From positions 248,001 to 312,000 of the forward strand of contig NZ_QAOG01000005.1 of assembly GCF_003050705.1 (NCBI RefSeq): a stretch of DNA of 64,000 nt. The letters are read 5' to 3'. Each line of letters starts with the position of its first letter. Position 1 is the stretch's first letter. The notes under the pieces are model-generated. The model saw only the letters and a list, made by a program, of their open reading frames with translations. It was not told where the DNA came from and ran no database searches. A program made the position numbers and the translations under genes. This DNA comes from Sphingomonas aurantiaca (GTDB lineage: Bacteria > Pseudomonadota > Alphaproteobacteria > Sphingomonadales > Sphingomonadaceae). Positions 55,163 to 64,000 of the stretch are shown piece after piece.

Positions 55163-55732
55163 GTGTCTGTTGCTGTCTTGGAAAGCCATCGACTGTCGCT
55201 CATCGCGCTCGTCCCCGACAAGGCCGTCTCCATATTCGAACGGTTCCGGGAGTTTCCGCGGTTTGGCGATGCGCAGCATATCGCTGTTCGCAGCCGTACC
55301 GCTGCTGAGCGAACGGCGCTGGCGGCGCGGATCGATGCCGCCGTATCGGCATCCGATCGTGCCGTCATGCTCCTGGCGCAGGGCAGTGCCTGCGCGGCAG
55401 CCGCATGGTGGGCCCGACTGTCGCCGAAAGCCTATACCGCGAACGTTGCCGGTGCCTTGTTGGTCGCCCCCGAAGGCACGAGCTTGGACCACCGTAACTT
55501 CGCGGCGCCAAAAATCGGCTTGCCCTTCCCATCGATCGTCGTCGGCGCCGATGACGAAGCGCAGCGCCTGGGCGTGGAATGGGGCAGTCGCCTCATCGAT
55601 GGCCCACTCCTGAACGCCGCGACGGCGCCGACCAACCGCCTGCGCGCCATCATCGAACGCTTCACCTCGGCTGTCGTCGAGCGCGACGTCGTTGCCGCGT
55701 ATCGCATCATCCAGGCAATCGGGGACGCCTAG
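55163..55732 (+). CDS. RBBP9/YdeN-like serine hydrolase with lost catalytic residues
   Basis: A 189-residue protein. The sequence VMLLAQGSACAAAAWWARLS, then VAGALLVAPEGTSLDHRNFAAPKIGLPFPSIVVGADDEAQ matches the RBBP9/YdeN fold. The nucleophile elbow (usually HSxG) reads QGSAC, and the usual terminal GHIN with the catalytic His reads GPLLN. It is therefore probably not a standard hydrolase. The GTG start follows AAGGAGA. It lies between the M20 gene and the desaturase gene with gaps of 279 and 195 bases. Confidence 0.65.
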   Translation: MSVAVLESHRLSLIALVPDKAVSIFERFREFPRFGDAQHIAVRSRTAAERTALAARIDAAVSASDRAVMLLAQGSACAAAAWWARLSPKAYTANVAGALLVAPEGTSLDHRNFAAPKIGLPFPSIVVGADDEAQRLGVEWGSRLIDGPLLNAATAPTNRLRAIIERFTSAVVERDVVAAYRIIQAIGDA

Positions 55733-55927
55733 CTGGACGCCGGCTGCCCAGTAAGACCTGCCGAACGTCAGGCAATGTGAGCGCTCTGTCGAAGATCATA
55801 CTTCGTGTTTGGGGTCGGCGGGCCCGCGTATCTTCGTGACGAAGCAAACCTATCCCAGCCGCGCACCTTTGCTTGCTTTGAATTCCCATCACTCTGGGGG
55901 ATGTTAGCATCAGCCAAGGAGTTGGAT

Positions 55928-56818
55928 ATGCGTAATCTCTTCGCAAGGATGTCCGTCATCGAGTGGCCCACGCTCACGGTCGCGGCGCTGATCTACGCCA
56001 GCTGGATCGCGCTTACCGCGTTTCACGCGCAGGTTCCGATGCCCGTACTGATCGTCCTCGGCGGATGGTTTATCGCCTGGCAGGGATCGCTGCAGCACGA
56101 GACGATCCACGGCCATCCGACCGGGATCGGCCGGATCGACAGTGCAATTGGATTTGCCCCCTTGTCACTCTGGCTGCCGTATCGGCTGTATCGTCGAAGC
56201 CATATTGCGCATCACGGTGCCGAGGTGATCACCGATCCCCGACACGATCCTGAATCGCGCTACCACCTCTCCCGACACGACGCCCTCATCGCCTCGCTAC
56301 AATCGACCGTGGTTGGCCAGATGATCTTCGGCCCGGCATTGTCGATCGGCCGATTCCTATTCAGCGAGGCGCGCCGCGCCGTTCGCAACCCTGTTGCTGT
56401 CGCGCGGGACTGGGTGCCGCATCTGATCGGCGTAGCTGCGATCTTGTGGTGGCTGGATCATGTCGGACTGAGCCTCGCCAAGTATGTGCTGGCATTCGTC
56501 TATCCGGGCACCGCGCTGACGATGCTGCGCTCCTATGCCGAGCATCGTGCCGACCTCACGAGTCCCGGACGCGCCGCCATCGTCGAGCGCGGCGGCCTGT
56601 TCGCGCTGCTGTACCTCAACAACAATCTCCATGCCGCGCATCACGAACGGCCGGGGCTCCCCTGGTATCGCCTCCCGTCCTATCACAGCAGTCACCGTGA
56701 CCGGTTCGTGGCGCAGGGCGCGCCGGTCTATCGCGGCTATGGTGAGATCGTCCGGCGTTTCGCGTTTCGATCGCATGACGACATGCTCCATCCTGGTGCC
56801 CGGCAACATACCGCATGA
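55928..56818 (+). CDS. Membrane fatty-acid desaturase/hydroxylase
   Basis: A 296-residue integral-membrane di-iron enzyme. Its His boxes are HETIHGH (about 58), RRSHIAHHG (about 86) and NNNLHAAHHERPG (about 235), and several hydrophobic segments surround them. The family introduces a double bond or hydroxyl group into an acyl chain. The ATG follows a weak ribosome-binding site (AAGGAGTTGGAT). Its last bases overlap the start of the PhnD-like gene, so the two are co-translated. Confidence 0.85.
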   Translation: MRNLFARMSVIEWPTLTVAALIYASWIALTAFHAQVPMPVLIVLGGWFIAWQGSLQHETIHGHPTGIGRIDSAIGFAPLSLWLPYRLYRRSHIAHHGAEVITDPRHDPESRYHLSRHDALIASLQSTVVGQMIFGPALSIGRFLFSEARRAVRNPVAVARDWVPHLIGVAAILWWLDHVGLSLAKYVLAFVYPGTALTMLRSYAEHRADLTSPGRAAIVERGGLFALLYLNNNLHAAHHERPGLPWYRLPSYHSSHRDRFVAQGAPVYRGYGEIVRRFAFRSHDDMLHPGARQHTA

Positions 56819-57633
56819 GCCGCCTGGTCGCATCGCTTGGAATGTACGATCATCCGGCGCAGCAGTCCGCCAACGACCGGATCTGGTCCGAGATCGTCCG
56901 CATCCTGCGCAAACGGGGGGTCGACCGCATGCCCGACGTCCTCGACCGGGCGCGCCACGTCCATGATCTCTGGCGGGACCCGAACCTGCTGTTCGGGCAA
57001 GCGTGCGGCTACCCGCTGATCGCCGACGATAGCCTTGCTCTTCAAGTGATCGCCTTACCGATCTACGATATGCCGGGGTTCACAAGTAGCGACGCGACAC
57101 ATGCCAGCGTACTGGTGGCGCGCGCGAACGATGGACGGAGGTCGCTGGTCGACTACCGCGACACCCGCGCCGCAATCAACGATCCGCAGTCGAACACAGG
57201 CATGAACCTGTTCCGCGCGACGTTAGCGCCGATAGCCGAGACCAGTGCCTTCTTCGCTCGCGTTGTGCAGACCGGATCGCATCGCGGCAGCATCGCGGCG
57301 ATCGCCGCAGGGAGCGCGGATATCGCGGCGATCGACACCGTCACCTACGCGACGCTTGTGCGTCACGAACCAGATCTGACCGCCCCCCTCAAGATCGTCG
57401 CCCGTAGCCCGGCCTCTCCGACGCTGCCGTTCGTGACGTCCGCTGCGACGGGCGTCGAGACGATCGCAGCGCTGCGACTTGCCTTGCAAGAGGTCATGAC
57501 GGACCCACGCCTTGCGGAGGCTCGTGCCAGCCTCGGGCTGGCGGGGATCATCACCGCGAATTTCGACGCGCTGGCCCCGATCCACGCGCTGCAACAAACG
57601 GCGATCCGCTTCGGCTATCCGAACCTGCGATGA
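56815..57633 (+). CDS. PhnD-like phosphonate/sulfonate-binding-type protein without signal peptide
   Basis: A 272-residue protein of the PhnD/PBPb fold: VASLGMYDHPAQQSANDRIW, a middle with QACGYPLIADDSLALQVIA, and RAAINDPQSNTGMNLFRATL followed by TGSHRGSIAAIAAGSADIAAID. No signal peptide, lipobox or ABC permease/ATPase partner is present, so it may bind a ligand in the cytoplasm rather than serve uptake. It overlaps the desaturase gene by ATGA and faces the TauD gene tail to tail. Confidence 0.75.
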   Translation: MSRLVASLGMYDHPAQQSANDRIWSEIVRILRKRGVDRMPDVLDRARHVHDLWRDPNLLFGQACGYPLIADDSLALQVIALPIYDMPGFTSSDATHASVLVARANDGRRSLVDYRDTRAAINDPQSNTGMNLFRATLAPIAETSAFFARVVQTGSHRGSIAAIAAGSADIAAIDTVTYATLVRHEPDLTAPLKIVARSPASPTLPFVTSAATGVETIAALRLALQEVMTDPRLAEARASLGLAGIITANFDALAPIHALQQTAIRFGYPNLR

Positions 57634-57738
57634 CCACCCCGCCCCGTCATCAGGCGGCTAAGCTCGGTTGCGTCATCGTGAGCCTGTCCGGCACCCGCCC
57701 TGCTTTGCAGCACATCGATGCTGGAAGCGAAGAAGTGT

Positions 57739-58632
57739 TTAGACCGGAATGTCACCGCGTATCGTTACGCGTTCCATCCTGCGACGCGCAGGCCAATAGT
57801 CTGCGACGGGATAGTGCTGCGTCGCCCGATTGTCCCAGATGACGACCGCGTTCGCCGACCATCTGAAGCGAACCTGATATTCGGGCACCTTGAACCGATC
57901 GAGCAGATACCCGAGCAATTCTGCACTCTCAGCCTCATCCATCCCGTCGATCTGACTGGTGAAGCTCGCGTTGACGAACAGGACCTTCTCACCCGTTTCG
58001 GGATGCACGCGGACGATTGGATGGTGCTGAGGCGGATAGTCCTGAGCGAACGCCGCCCGTTGCTCGGGCGCGATCCGGTCTCCGAAATCGAAGAGCAGGT
58101 CATGCGTAGCGGTCAGCCCTGCGATCCGGGATTTCACGTCATCGGGAAGCCCAGCGTAGACAGCGGCGGCATCGGCCCACAACGTATCCCCACCAATCTC
58201 CGGGATCTCACGGGCGCGCAACACCGCCCCCATCGAGGGTGCGGCGCGGAAGGTTACGTCCGCATGCCACTTGTCGAGCGTCTGGAAGCGCTGGTTGCCG
58301 GCGTTGTCCTCGACGCGTCCCTCCGATCCACGAATGTCGAGGATCTCGGGATATCCCGGCACATGCTTGATGACCGGGTGACCTTCAAGGTCACCCCACA
58401 CCTTGGCCAGCGTCAAATGCTGTTCATGGGTGAGATCGAGATCCCGAAAGAACAGGACTTTGTAGCGCAGCAGCAGAGTGCGTAGGGCGGCGGCCATTTG
58501 AGCATCGATCGATCCGTCGATGCGCAAGCCACCGATCTCCGCACCCAGGATCGGACCGGATGGTGCGACCGATAGACCCGCGCTGTCGGTCACATCCGCT
58601 GGAACCAGCGTTTCCCGTTCGATATCAGCCAA
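57739..58632 (-). CDS. TauD/TfdA-family dioxygenase
   Basis: A 297-residue Fe(II)/2-oxoglutarate-dependent dioxygenase. His and Asp ligands lie in WHADVTF, and the distal His and Arg in ATQHYPVADYWPARRRMERVTIRG. The N-terminal APSGPILGAEIGGLRIDG is the taurine-dioxygenase-type start. The substrate (a sulfonate, alkyl sulfate or aryloxy acid) cannot be told. TTG at 58632 with GGAGGA five bases upstream is the best start; it lies 42 bases inside the permease gene. A GTG at 58593 is an alternative. It is the last gene of the def-permease-dioxygenase operon. Confidence 0.85.
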   Translation of the reverse strand: MADIERETLVPADVTDSAGLSVAPSGPILGAEIGGLRIDGSIDAQMAAALRTLLLRYKVLFFRDLDLTHEQHLTLAKVWGDLEGHPVIKHVPGYPEILDIRGSEGRVEDNAGNQRFQTLDKWHADVTFRAAPSMGAVLRAREIPEIGGDTLWADAAAVYAGLPDDVKSRIAGLTATHDLLFDFGDRIAPEQRAAFAQDYPPQHHPIVRVHPETGEKVLFVNASFTSQIDGMDEAESAELLGYLLDRFKVPEYQVRFRWSANAVVIWDNRATQHYPVADYWPARRRMERVTIRGDIPV

Positions 58633-59882
58633 AGCAATCCTCCAACGACGATCAGAACACCCAGCCGCGCAAGCTCGGCCGATGCCACAACGAGCAGCGC
58701 CCCACACACCAGGATCACGCAGGTGGCGACTGCGGCTCCAAGGGGCAAGTGAAAGCGCGCTTCCGGAATGCCGCGCTGGCGACGAAGACGCAGCAGCGCC
58801 GCGGCGCACCCCATGAAGATCAGCAACCGTGATGCGCTTGACGCTGCGATGCCCGTGACGAAATCGCCTCCGAGCGCCAGAAAAACGGCGACGATGCCCG
58901 TCGTCACGATGGCCATGTCCGGCGTCCCCCTGCCTGACGCGATGCGGCCGAATATCGCCGGCAATTGGCGGCTTTCCGACAGCGCGAGCATAAGGCGCGG
59001 CGCCGTGATCCATTGGCTGACGAGCGTACCGAGCACGATCACCGCCGCGGCAAGCTCGGCGCCGCGCGCGACCTCGCTCCCAAACAGACGACCGAGCAGA
59101 TCTCCGACAGGACGCTCGCTCAGCGCGAGGTTCGGCACGCCGCGCCAGCATGCGGCAATCACGCCTGCATACAGCGCGGTGACCACCGCCATACCGGCAA
59201 GCAGGGCGAACGGAACTGCGCGGCGCGGGTCTACCACCTCACCTGCGACCGCGGTTGGTCGTTCGAACCCGACGAATGCGAAGAACATCAGGATCAGCGC
59301 CGTTACGGGCTGTGCAGCTGTAGAGGGTAAGGTAGCGGGAGCCGCTGATGTGGTAAGGCCAGCGATGGCCACCCCCGCCAGCAAACCGAGCTTGAGGACG
59401 GTCAACGCACCGCTCGCGATTGCCGAGCGCCCCATGCCTGCACAGGTCAGGACGGTGAGTCCGAGTCCCGTACCGACCACTATCATGGTGTGTGCGTCAG
59501 GTGCCACCATGGTCGCGAAGAGGTTGAGCAAAGACGCTGCAGCCAAGACGGTCGCCGCCCACAAGAGCCAGCCTGCCGCGAACCCCGCGACCGGACCGAA
59601 GGCCGCCGTGCAATATTCGACAGGGCCCCCGCTTCCGTCCATGCGGCTGCCAAGCTCCGCAAGGCATAGCGCGGCCGCTAACGCGAGGATGGCTGCACCG
59701 GCTACGACCAAACCGGTGGAGGCGCCGGCAAGCGCGTAGACCTTGCCTGGCAGTCCGAGGATCCCTGCACCGACGACGCAATTTATCGTAAGCGTCGTCA
59801 GCCCCCACCGCCCGAGCGAGCGAACGAGACCGACCCGGTCTGGACTGACGACCTCATTCGCGTCTTTCGAACCCGGTCTCAT
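58590..59882 (-). CDS. APC-superfamily amino-acid permease
   Basis: A 430-residue transporter with 12 hydrophobic segments. The N-terminal signature INCVVGAGILGLPGKVYAL (the unwound helix 1 of APC transporters) is intact, as are GPVEYCTAAFG and FFAFVGFERPTAVAGEV. It most likely imports an amino acid or related amine using a cation gradient. Its ATG overlaps the def stop (ATGA), and its end overlaps the dioxygenase start, so all three are co-translated. An upstream in-frame start runs through def and is not credible. Confidence 0.85.
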   Translation of the reverse strand: MRPGSKDANEVVSPDRVGLVRSLGRWGLTTLTINCVVGAGILGLPGKVYALAGASTGLVVAGAAILALAAALCLAELGSRMDGSGGPVEYCTAAFGPVAGFAAGWLLWAATVLAAASLLNLFATMVAPDAHTMIVVGTGLGLTVLTCAGMGRSAIASGALTVLKLGLLAGVAIAGLTTSAAPATLPSTAAQPVTALILMFFAFVGFERPTAVAGEVVDPRRAVPFALLAGMAVVTALYAGVIAACWRGVPNLALSERPVGDLLGRLFGSEVARGAELAAAVIVLGTLVSQWITAPRLMLALSESRQLPAIFGRIASGRGTPDMAIVTTGIVAVFLALGGDFVTGIAASSASRLLIFMGCAAALLRLRRQRGIPEARFHLPLGAAVATCVILVCGALLVVASAELARLGVLIVVGGLLWLISNGKRWFQRM

Positions 59883-60424
59883 CACCGATCCGTCTCGAGC
59901 GCGGCCAGGTCGCTGTCGGGGAACAAAGCGTCGATGAACCCGAATTTCGTCATGTCGGCAATCCGCTGCGGATACAGCACGCCGTTCAGGTGATCGAGCT
60001 CGTGCTGGACGACCCGTGCGTGAAAACTCCGGGCCTCTCGTACGAGCTCGCGACCGTCCTCGCCGATGCCACGGTAACGAATGTGCGTCGAGCGGGGCAC
60101 CGATCCTCGCAGGCCCGGGATCGAAAGGCATCCCTCCCACCCCTCATCGGTCTCGTCGGTCAGGATGTCGACCTGCGGGTTGATCAACGTGGTCTTCGGC
60201 ACCGGTGGTTCGTTTGGATAGCGCGGGTTGTCGTCGAAGCCGAAGACCATGACGCGCAGCTCAACCCCGATCTGCGGCGCTGCCAGGCCGACGCCGTTTG
60301 CCGCAGCCATCGTATCGTGCATGTCAGCAATAAGCTTTCTCAACTTCGGGTCGGCGAGGTCGACCACCGGCCGCGCAATGCGGAGAAGGAGCGGATCCCC
60401 CATCTTCAAGATCGGCCTGATCAC
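59882..60424 (-). CDS. def: Peptide deformylase
   Basis: A 180-residue PDF. Motif 1 is [10 protein letters not shown] (43-53), motif 2 EGCLSIPG with Cys99, motif 3 QHELDHLNG with His141, Glu142 and His145. It removes the formyl group from nascent N-termini. The context is unusual: it starts an operon with an amino-acid permease and a TauD-type dioxygenase rather than with fmt, so it may be a second copy. The start is GTG; no strong ribosome-binding site was seen. Confidence 0.9.
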   Translation of the reverse strand: MIRPILKMGDPLLLRIARPVVDLADPKLRKLIADMHDTMAAANGVGLAAPQIGVELRVMVFGFDDNPRYPNEPPVPKTTLINPQVDILTDETDEGWEGCLSIPGLRGSVPRSTHIRYRGIGEDGRELVREARSFHARVVQHELDHLNGVLYPQRIADMTKFGFIDALFPDSDLAALETDR

Positions 60425-60634
60425 AGCAACACCACCAGCTTGGTGACCATCTCTCAGCCCTCACCCACTCGATTGCCTGCAACCTGATCTGCAGGATGAA
60501 AATCATGCCATGCCAGGCACCGAAAGCCGAGCGATGCAGCGCAAAACAAAAGCTCTGTCCACAATCCCCACTGTCAGCATAGGGATATCGCCATACAGGG
60601 CAAGCAGCAGCAAACGCTGACATAAAGGGGTATC

Positions 60635-63028
60635 ATGGCAGCACATCCGTCATCGACGACGCGCGCGCTCTCGGCGCTTGCATTGATTGCCGGCATGGCA
60701 GCTTCGCCAGTTACCGCGCAGTCGATCGCGCAGTCGCCCAACGCGGCTGAAGCCGCCCCTACGGACGACGTCGGCGAGATCACGGTCACCGCTCGCCGCC
60801 GGGAAGAGAGTCTGCTGACCACGCCGGTTTCCGCGACGGTCCTGTCGGGCAGGAACCTCGTCCAGCAGAACATCCGCAACTTCCAGGATCTGCGCGGCGC
60901 CGTGTCCAATCTCGAACTGGTACCCCTGCTGTCCGGCGGCACGAGCTTCACCATTCGCGGGATCGGACAGACGTTCAATCAGGTCAATTCGGACACAAAG
61001 GCCGGCTTCTACGTCGACGAGATGTACGTCAGCCGGCAGGAAGGCAACGACCTTCACTTCTACGACGTCGCGTCGCTGCAGGTCCTAAAAGGCCCGCAGG
61101 GAACGCTGTTTGGTAAGAACACGACGGCAGGCGCGGTGTTGCTCACGACGCAGCGTCCGACCGATCGGTTTGAAGGCTATGCGCAGGTCCGCGCTGGCAG
61201 CTTCAGGCGGATCGATACCGAGGGTGCGCTCAACGTGCCGCTGACCGATGGCATCTATGCCCGGGCAAGCTTTCGCACGCAGAGCGTACGCGGCTATATC
61301 AAGCACGTTCTGGACGACGACCGCAGCGGGAACGTCAACAGTCAGTCGGGCCGCCTTCAGCTGCGTGTCGACAAGGGCGGGCCCCTCACGATCGATCTGC
61401 TCGGCGAGTATAACCGGTCGAAGACTGATGGCGGCGCGACCATACCCGTCGGCTGCCTTTCCACGGCGGGATACATTCAAAACTACGATGCCCTGCACGC
61501 CGTCCCCTATTGCACGGCCTATCCCGTGTTGGGGAAGGACTACACCGTCTATGGCGGCGCCACTCTCCTCGCGCCTACGAGCGCGGCCGTGACAGACATC
61601 GCGCGCGGTGGCGATGCAGGCGGTATCTCTCGTTATGCGGGCCGCGGCCCCTTCAACGACACCGACGCAACGACACTAAACGGCCGTCTCGGATATGATC
61701 TGGGCGGCGGCATCGCCCTGCATTCGATCACCGCGTATCGCCGCTCGCACGCCCAGTTCTACACGCCAGTGAACAACGCCCCGAACGACATCTACGCGGA
61801 ATATGATGACACTCGCAGCACGCAGTTCACGCAGGAGCTTACGATCGGTGGTACCATCCTGGACGACCGCCTGACGTTTCTCGCGGGCGCCTTCTATTTC
61901 CAGCAGAAGACCGACTTCCTCCAGGATACCGGACCCGACTGGATCGATCCGCTTGGCTACGTCTACGACGCCTCACTCAAGTATCGCAGCTACGCAGCCT
62001 TCGCGCAGGCGTCGTACAAGATCACGCCGAAACTTGAGGCCACACTCGGCGGGCGCTACACCTATGATCGCAAAACGGGCTCCAGCTATGTCTTCTTCGC
62101 CGGCCGGGAGAACACGTTCCTCTACAACGGCGTGCCGACGCAGTGCGGCTATTTCAGCGGTGATTTTCTCGGAGGGATCGCCAACTGCGGTGGTGCCCCA
62201 TTCACAGCGCGCGATACCGATCACTGGGACGGCTTCGATCCGAAGCTTCAGCTTTCCTATCGCTGGTCCGACACGGTCTTCACCTATCTAACTGCCGCAC
62301 ACGGCTACAATTCCGGCGGCTTCAACCAGCAATTGGGCGGCCCTTCAGCCGACGGACGCTTCCCGTCTTCCTACGACCCCGAAAAGCTGTGGTCATACGA
62401 AGCCGGCGTGAAGCTCGACCTTCTCGATAGGCGAGCAGTAATCAACCTTTCCGGCTTCTATCAGAAATACACCGACATCCAGGCGAGCGTGAACGTCCTG
62501 GTCGGCAACGTCTCTACGCGCCAGGTTCAGAGCGCGGCGTCTGCTCACGAGGCAGGGTTCGAAGGCGAATTCGTGCTGCGGCCGGTGCGGGATCTGACGG
62601 TACGGGGCAACGTCTCGTATCTGACGCAGGGCTATGACAGCATTCGCCCGAACGCCGTAACGCTAACGCTCGATACGCCGGTCAATTCCGCACCGAAATA
62701 CACCTACAGCGCGGCCGTAGCCTATGATCTGCATGTTGGAGGTGGGCTTGTGACACCCAGTGTCGACGTACGCGGTGTTGGCAAGAAGCCCGCGTGTCAG
62801 TCGGGTGCCGACTATGTTTGCCGCTTGCCGGCTTATGCACTGGTTGGATTCCGGCTCGACTATTCGCCTGACGCGGACGGGCGCTGGCGGATCGGCGTTT
62901 ACGGGACCAACGTCTTGGACAAGGTGACGCAGCAGGCCCGTACGGGGTATTTCGGCGGCTTTGGCATTGACCGATATACACCCGGTCGGCCGCGGGAGTT
63001 CGGTGTCGAAAGTTCGTTGCGGTTTTAA
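60635..63028 (+). CDS. TonB-dependent outer-membrane receptor
   Basis: A 797-residue receptor. A signal peptide ends PVTAQ. EITVTARRREESL is the TonB-box region. The plug shows LRGAVSNLELVPL, FTIRGIG and VLKGPQGTLFGKNTTAGAV, and the barrel ends RPREFGVESSLRF with the terminal Phe required for assembly. An N-proximal STN domain is absent, so it should not signal through a sigma/anti-sigma pair. The ATG follows AAAGGGG. It is divergent from def. Its ligand is unknown. Confidence 0.9.
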   Translation: MAAHPSSTTRALSALALIAGMAASPVTAQSIAQSPNAAEAAPTDDVGEITVTARRREESLLTTPVSATVLSGRNLVQQNIRNFQDLRGAVSNLELVPLLSGGTSFTIRGIGQTFNQVNSDTKAGFYVDEMYVSRQEGNDLHFYDVASLQVLKGPQGTLFGKNTTAGAVLLTTQRPTDRFEGYAQVRAGSFRRIDTEGALNVPLTDGIYARASFRTQSVRGYIKHVLDDDRSGNVNSQSGRLQLRVDKGGPLTIDLLGEYNRSKTDGGATIPVGCLSTAGYIQNYDALHAVPYCTAYPVLGKDYTVYGGATLLAPTSAAVTDIARGGDAGGISRYAGRGPFNDTDATTLNGRLGYDLGGGIALHSITAYRRSHAQFYTPVNNAPNDIYAEYDDTRSTQFTQELTIGGTILDDRLTFLAGAFYFQQKTDFLQDTGPDWIDPLGYVYDASLKYRSYAAFAQASYKITPKLEATLGGRYTYDRKTGSSYVFFAGRENTFLYNGVPTQCGYFSGDFLGGIANCGGAPFTARDTDHWDGFDPKLQLSYRWSDTVFTYLTAAHGYNSGGFNQQLGGPSADGRFPSSYDPEKLWSYEAGVKLDLLDRRAVINLSGFYQKYTDIQASVNVLVGNVSTRQVQSAASAHEAGFEGEFVLRPVRDLTVRGNVSYLTQGYDSIRPNAVTLTLDTPVNSAPKYTYSAAVAYDLHVGGGLVTPSVDVRGVGKKPACQSGADYVCRLPAYALVGFRLDYSPDADGRWRIGVYGTNVLDKVTQQARTGYFGGFGIDRYTPGRPREFGVESSLRF

Positions 63029-63083
63029 GAGGGTTATGTCGACGAGCCCGGACCGAGCCCACCAAGAAACCGCAATGTTCCAT

Positions 63084-63150
63084 GACCCAGCAGCAGTCAC
63101 CTGCGGGCGGTTTTCAGCTCCCCAACTTCCGCCATTTATTCACGCTGCGA
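63084..63150 (+). repeat. Dispersed polar repeat, copy at 63.1 kb
   Basis: GACCCAGCAGCAGTCACCTG with CAGCTCCCCAACTTCCGCCA and TTTATTCACGCTGCG. It lies between the second receptor and the molybdenum-hydroxylase genes, both on the plus strand. Confidence 0.6.
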
Positions 63151-63279
63151 CAACGACCGCTGCATAGACGTTACGACCCTCACGTTGAAGGGCTCGCCAC
63201 TCCGATGCGGAAAAGACATCAGCACGACATATAAAGTGGTATAAGTTGCCATTGGCGCGGTGCGCCAAAGGAGATCGCC

Positions 63280-63798
63280 ATGTCATTCATCGTCAACGGA
63301 AATGCCGTCGCAGGACCGGTCGACCCTCGTGTATCACTGCTCGACTATTTCCGGGAGACGCTGCACCTGACGGGCACAAAAAAGGGCTGTAACCAGGGCG
63401 CATGCGGAGCGTGTACGGTGCTGGTCGATGGTGAACGCATCCTGTCCTGCCTCGCATTGGCGGTCCAGTATGACGGCCGTGAGATCACGACGATCGAGGG
63501 CCTGGGCGAGGTCGAGACGCTCCACCCGTTGCAGACGGCCTTCATCGAATATGATGGCTTCCAATGCGGCTACTGCACGCCGGGGCAAATCTGCTCGGCG
63601 ATCGGCATGGTGGCGGAGGCGCGACGCGGCGTTCCCAGCAACGTCAGCGCCGACCTATCCGACAGCGTGATGCTAACCCGCGAGGAGGTTCAGGAACGGA
63701 TGAGCGGCAACCTGTGCCGTTGCGGCGCGCATAACGGCATCATTGATGCGATCCAGGCGACGATCACATCGGAACGCGCCACGGAGGTAACGGCATGA
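63280..63798 (+). CDS. 2Fe-2S subunit of a xanthine-dehydrogenase-type molybdoenzyme
   Basis: A 172-residue iron-sulfur subunit. The plant-ferredoxin-type cluster lies at KGCNQGACGACTVLVDG with a later C (ILSCLAL), and the second cluster at QCGYCTPGQ and NLCRCGAHNG. It transfers electrons from the molybdenum cofactor to FAD in aldehyde oxidase/xanthine dehydrogenase-type enzymes. Its stop overlaps the start of the FAD subunit (ATGA). AAAGGAG lies before the ATG. Confidence 0.92.
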   Translation: MSFIVNGNAVAGPVDPRVSLLDYFRETLHLTGTKKGCNQGACGACTVLVDGERILSCLALAVQYDGREITTIEGLGEVETLHPLQTAFIEYDGFQCGYCTPGQICSAIGMVAEARRGVPSNVSADLSDSVMLTREEVQERMSGNLCRCGAHNGIIDAIQATITSERATEVTA

Positions 63799-64000
63799 CC
63801 CCCTTCAGCTACACGCGCGCCGAAGATGTGGCGGATGCGGTGCAACTAGGTGCGGGCCATGCGACGGCCTTCCTTGGCGGTGGTACCAACCTCGTCGACT
63901 TGATGCGCGAGACCGTAGTGCAGCCAGAGCGGCTGGTGGACGTGACCGGCCTGTCCAACGCGATCACCGAGACCGCGGATGGCGGGCTGCTGATTGGCGC
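63795..64000 (+). CDS. FAD-binding subunit of the same molybdoenzyme (5' part)
   Basis: The frame starts MTPFSYTRAEDVADAVQLG and reaches FLGGGTNLVDLMRE, the FAD-binding motif of the xanthine dehydrogenase FAD subunit, then runs off the right edge after 68 codons. GGAGGTAACGGC precedes the ATG. A large molybdopterin subunit is expected next. Confidence 0.88.
   Translation, partial: MTPFSYTRAEDVADAVQLGAGHATAFLGGGTNLVDLMRETVVQPERLVDVTGLSNAITETADGGLLIG

Overview
The window looks like chromosomal DNA of a Sphingomonas-like alphaproteobacterium (order Sphingomonadales). The evidence is high GC, two large TonB-dependent receptors without an STN domain, several HWE-type histidine kinases, BLUF and LOV photoreceptors, and an alphaproteobacterial LexA box (GAAC-N7-GAAC) in front of dinB. 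No rRNA, tRNA or CRISPR array was recognised. The genus is inferred from gene content, not from a marker gene.

Layout. 0-3 kb: two small minus-strand membrane proteins, each followed by a copy of the same hairpin repeat, then a secreted protein and a short orphan tyrosine recombinase. 3-8.3 kb: a LysR regulator and an overlapping three-gene cluster resembling type I secretion (ABC protein, HlyD adaptor, TolC channel), in which every ATPase motif of the ABC protein is destroyed while the reading frame is intact. 8.6-12.5 kb: a minus-strand envelope operon of a lipoprotein (interrupted by an amber codon), a DUF1906-type glycoside-hydrolase-like protein, a membrane protein and an anchored periplasmic protein, with an IS3 remnant beside the last gene. 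13-21.9 kb: small membrane proteins, a MetX-like hydrolase, a GH74 xyloglucanase, and a tight operon ending in a lysA-type decarboxylase. 22-26 kb: four orphan minus-strand genes of unknown function. 26.4-29.5 kb: a TetR regulator with a perfect palindromic operator facing a two-gene carbohydrate-related operon, then an ATP-grasp enzyme.

30-45 kb is a signalling region: two single-domain response regulators, an HWE kinase, a BLUF protein, a PAS hybrid kinase, a GAF protein and a LOV-HWE kinase divergent from its response regulator. It also shows decay: two VOC genes each with a one-base frameshift, a fragment of a DnaJ gene, and a GH15 gene fused tail-to-tail with an alpha/beta hydrolase gene so that both have lost their C-termini. 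46-51 kb holds a LysR/aldo-keto reductase pair, a broken FAD oxidoreductase and an SOS-controlled dinB-alkB operon. 51-63 kb holds a receptor/peptidase/desaturase/PhnD-like plus-strand series facing a def-permease-TauD operon, then a second receptor and the start of a molybdenum-hydroxylase operon that runs off the end.

The most unusual window-wide feature is a dispersed intergenic repeat. Its copies begin with GACCCA and continue to a conserved GACATTCGTTCATC-like core. Seventeen recognisable GACCCA-led copies all point the same way on the plus strand, whatever the direction of the flanking genes. Only one probable inverted copy was found.
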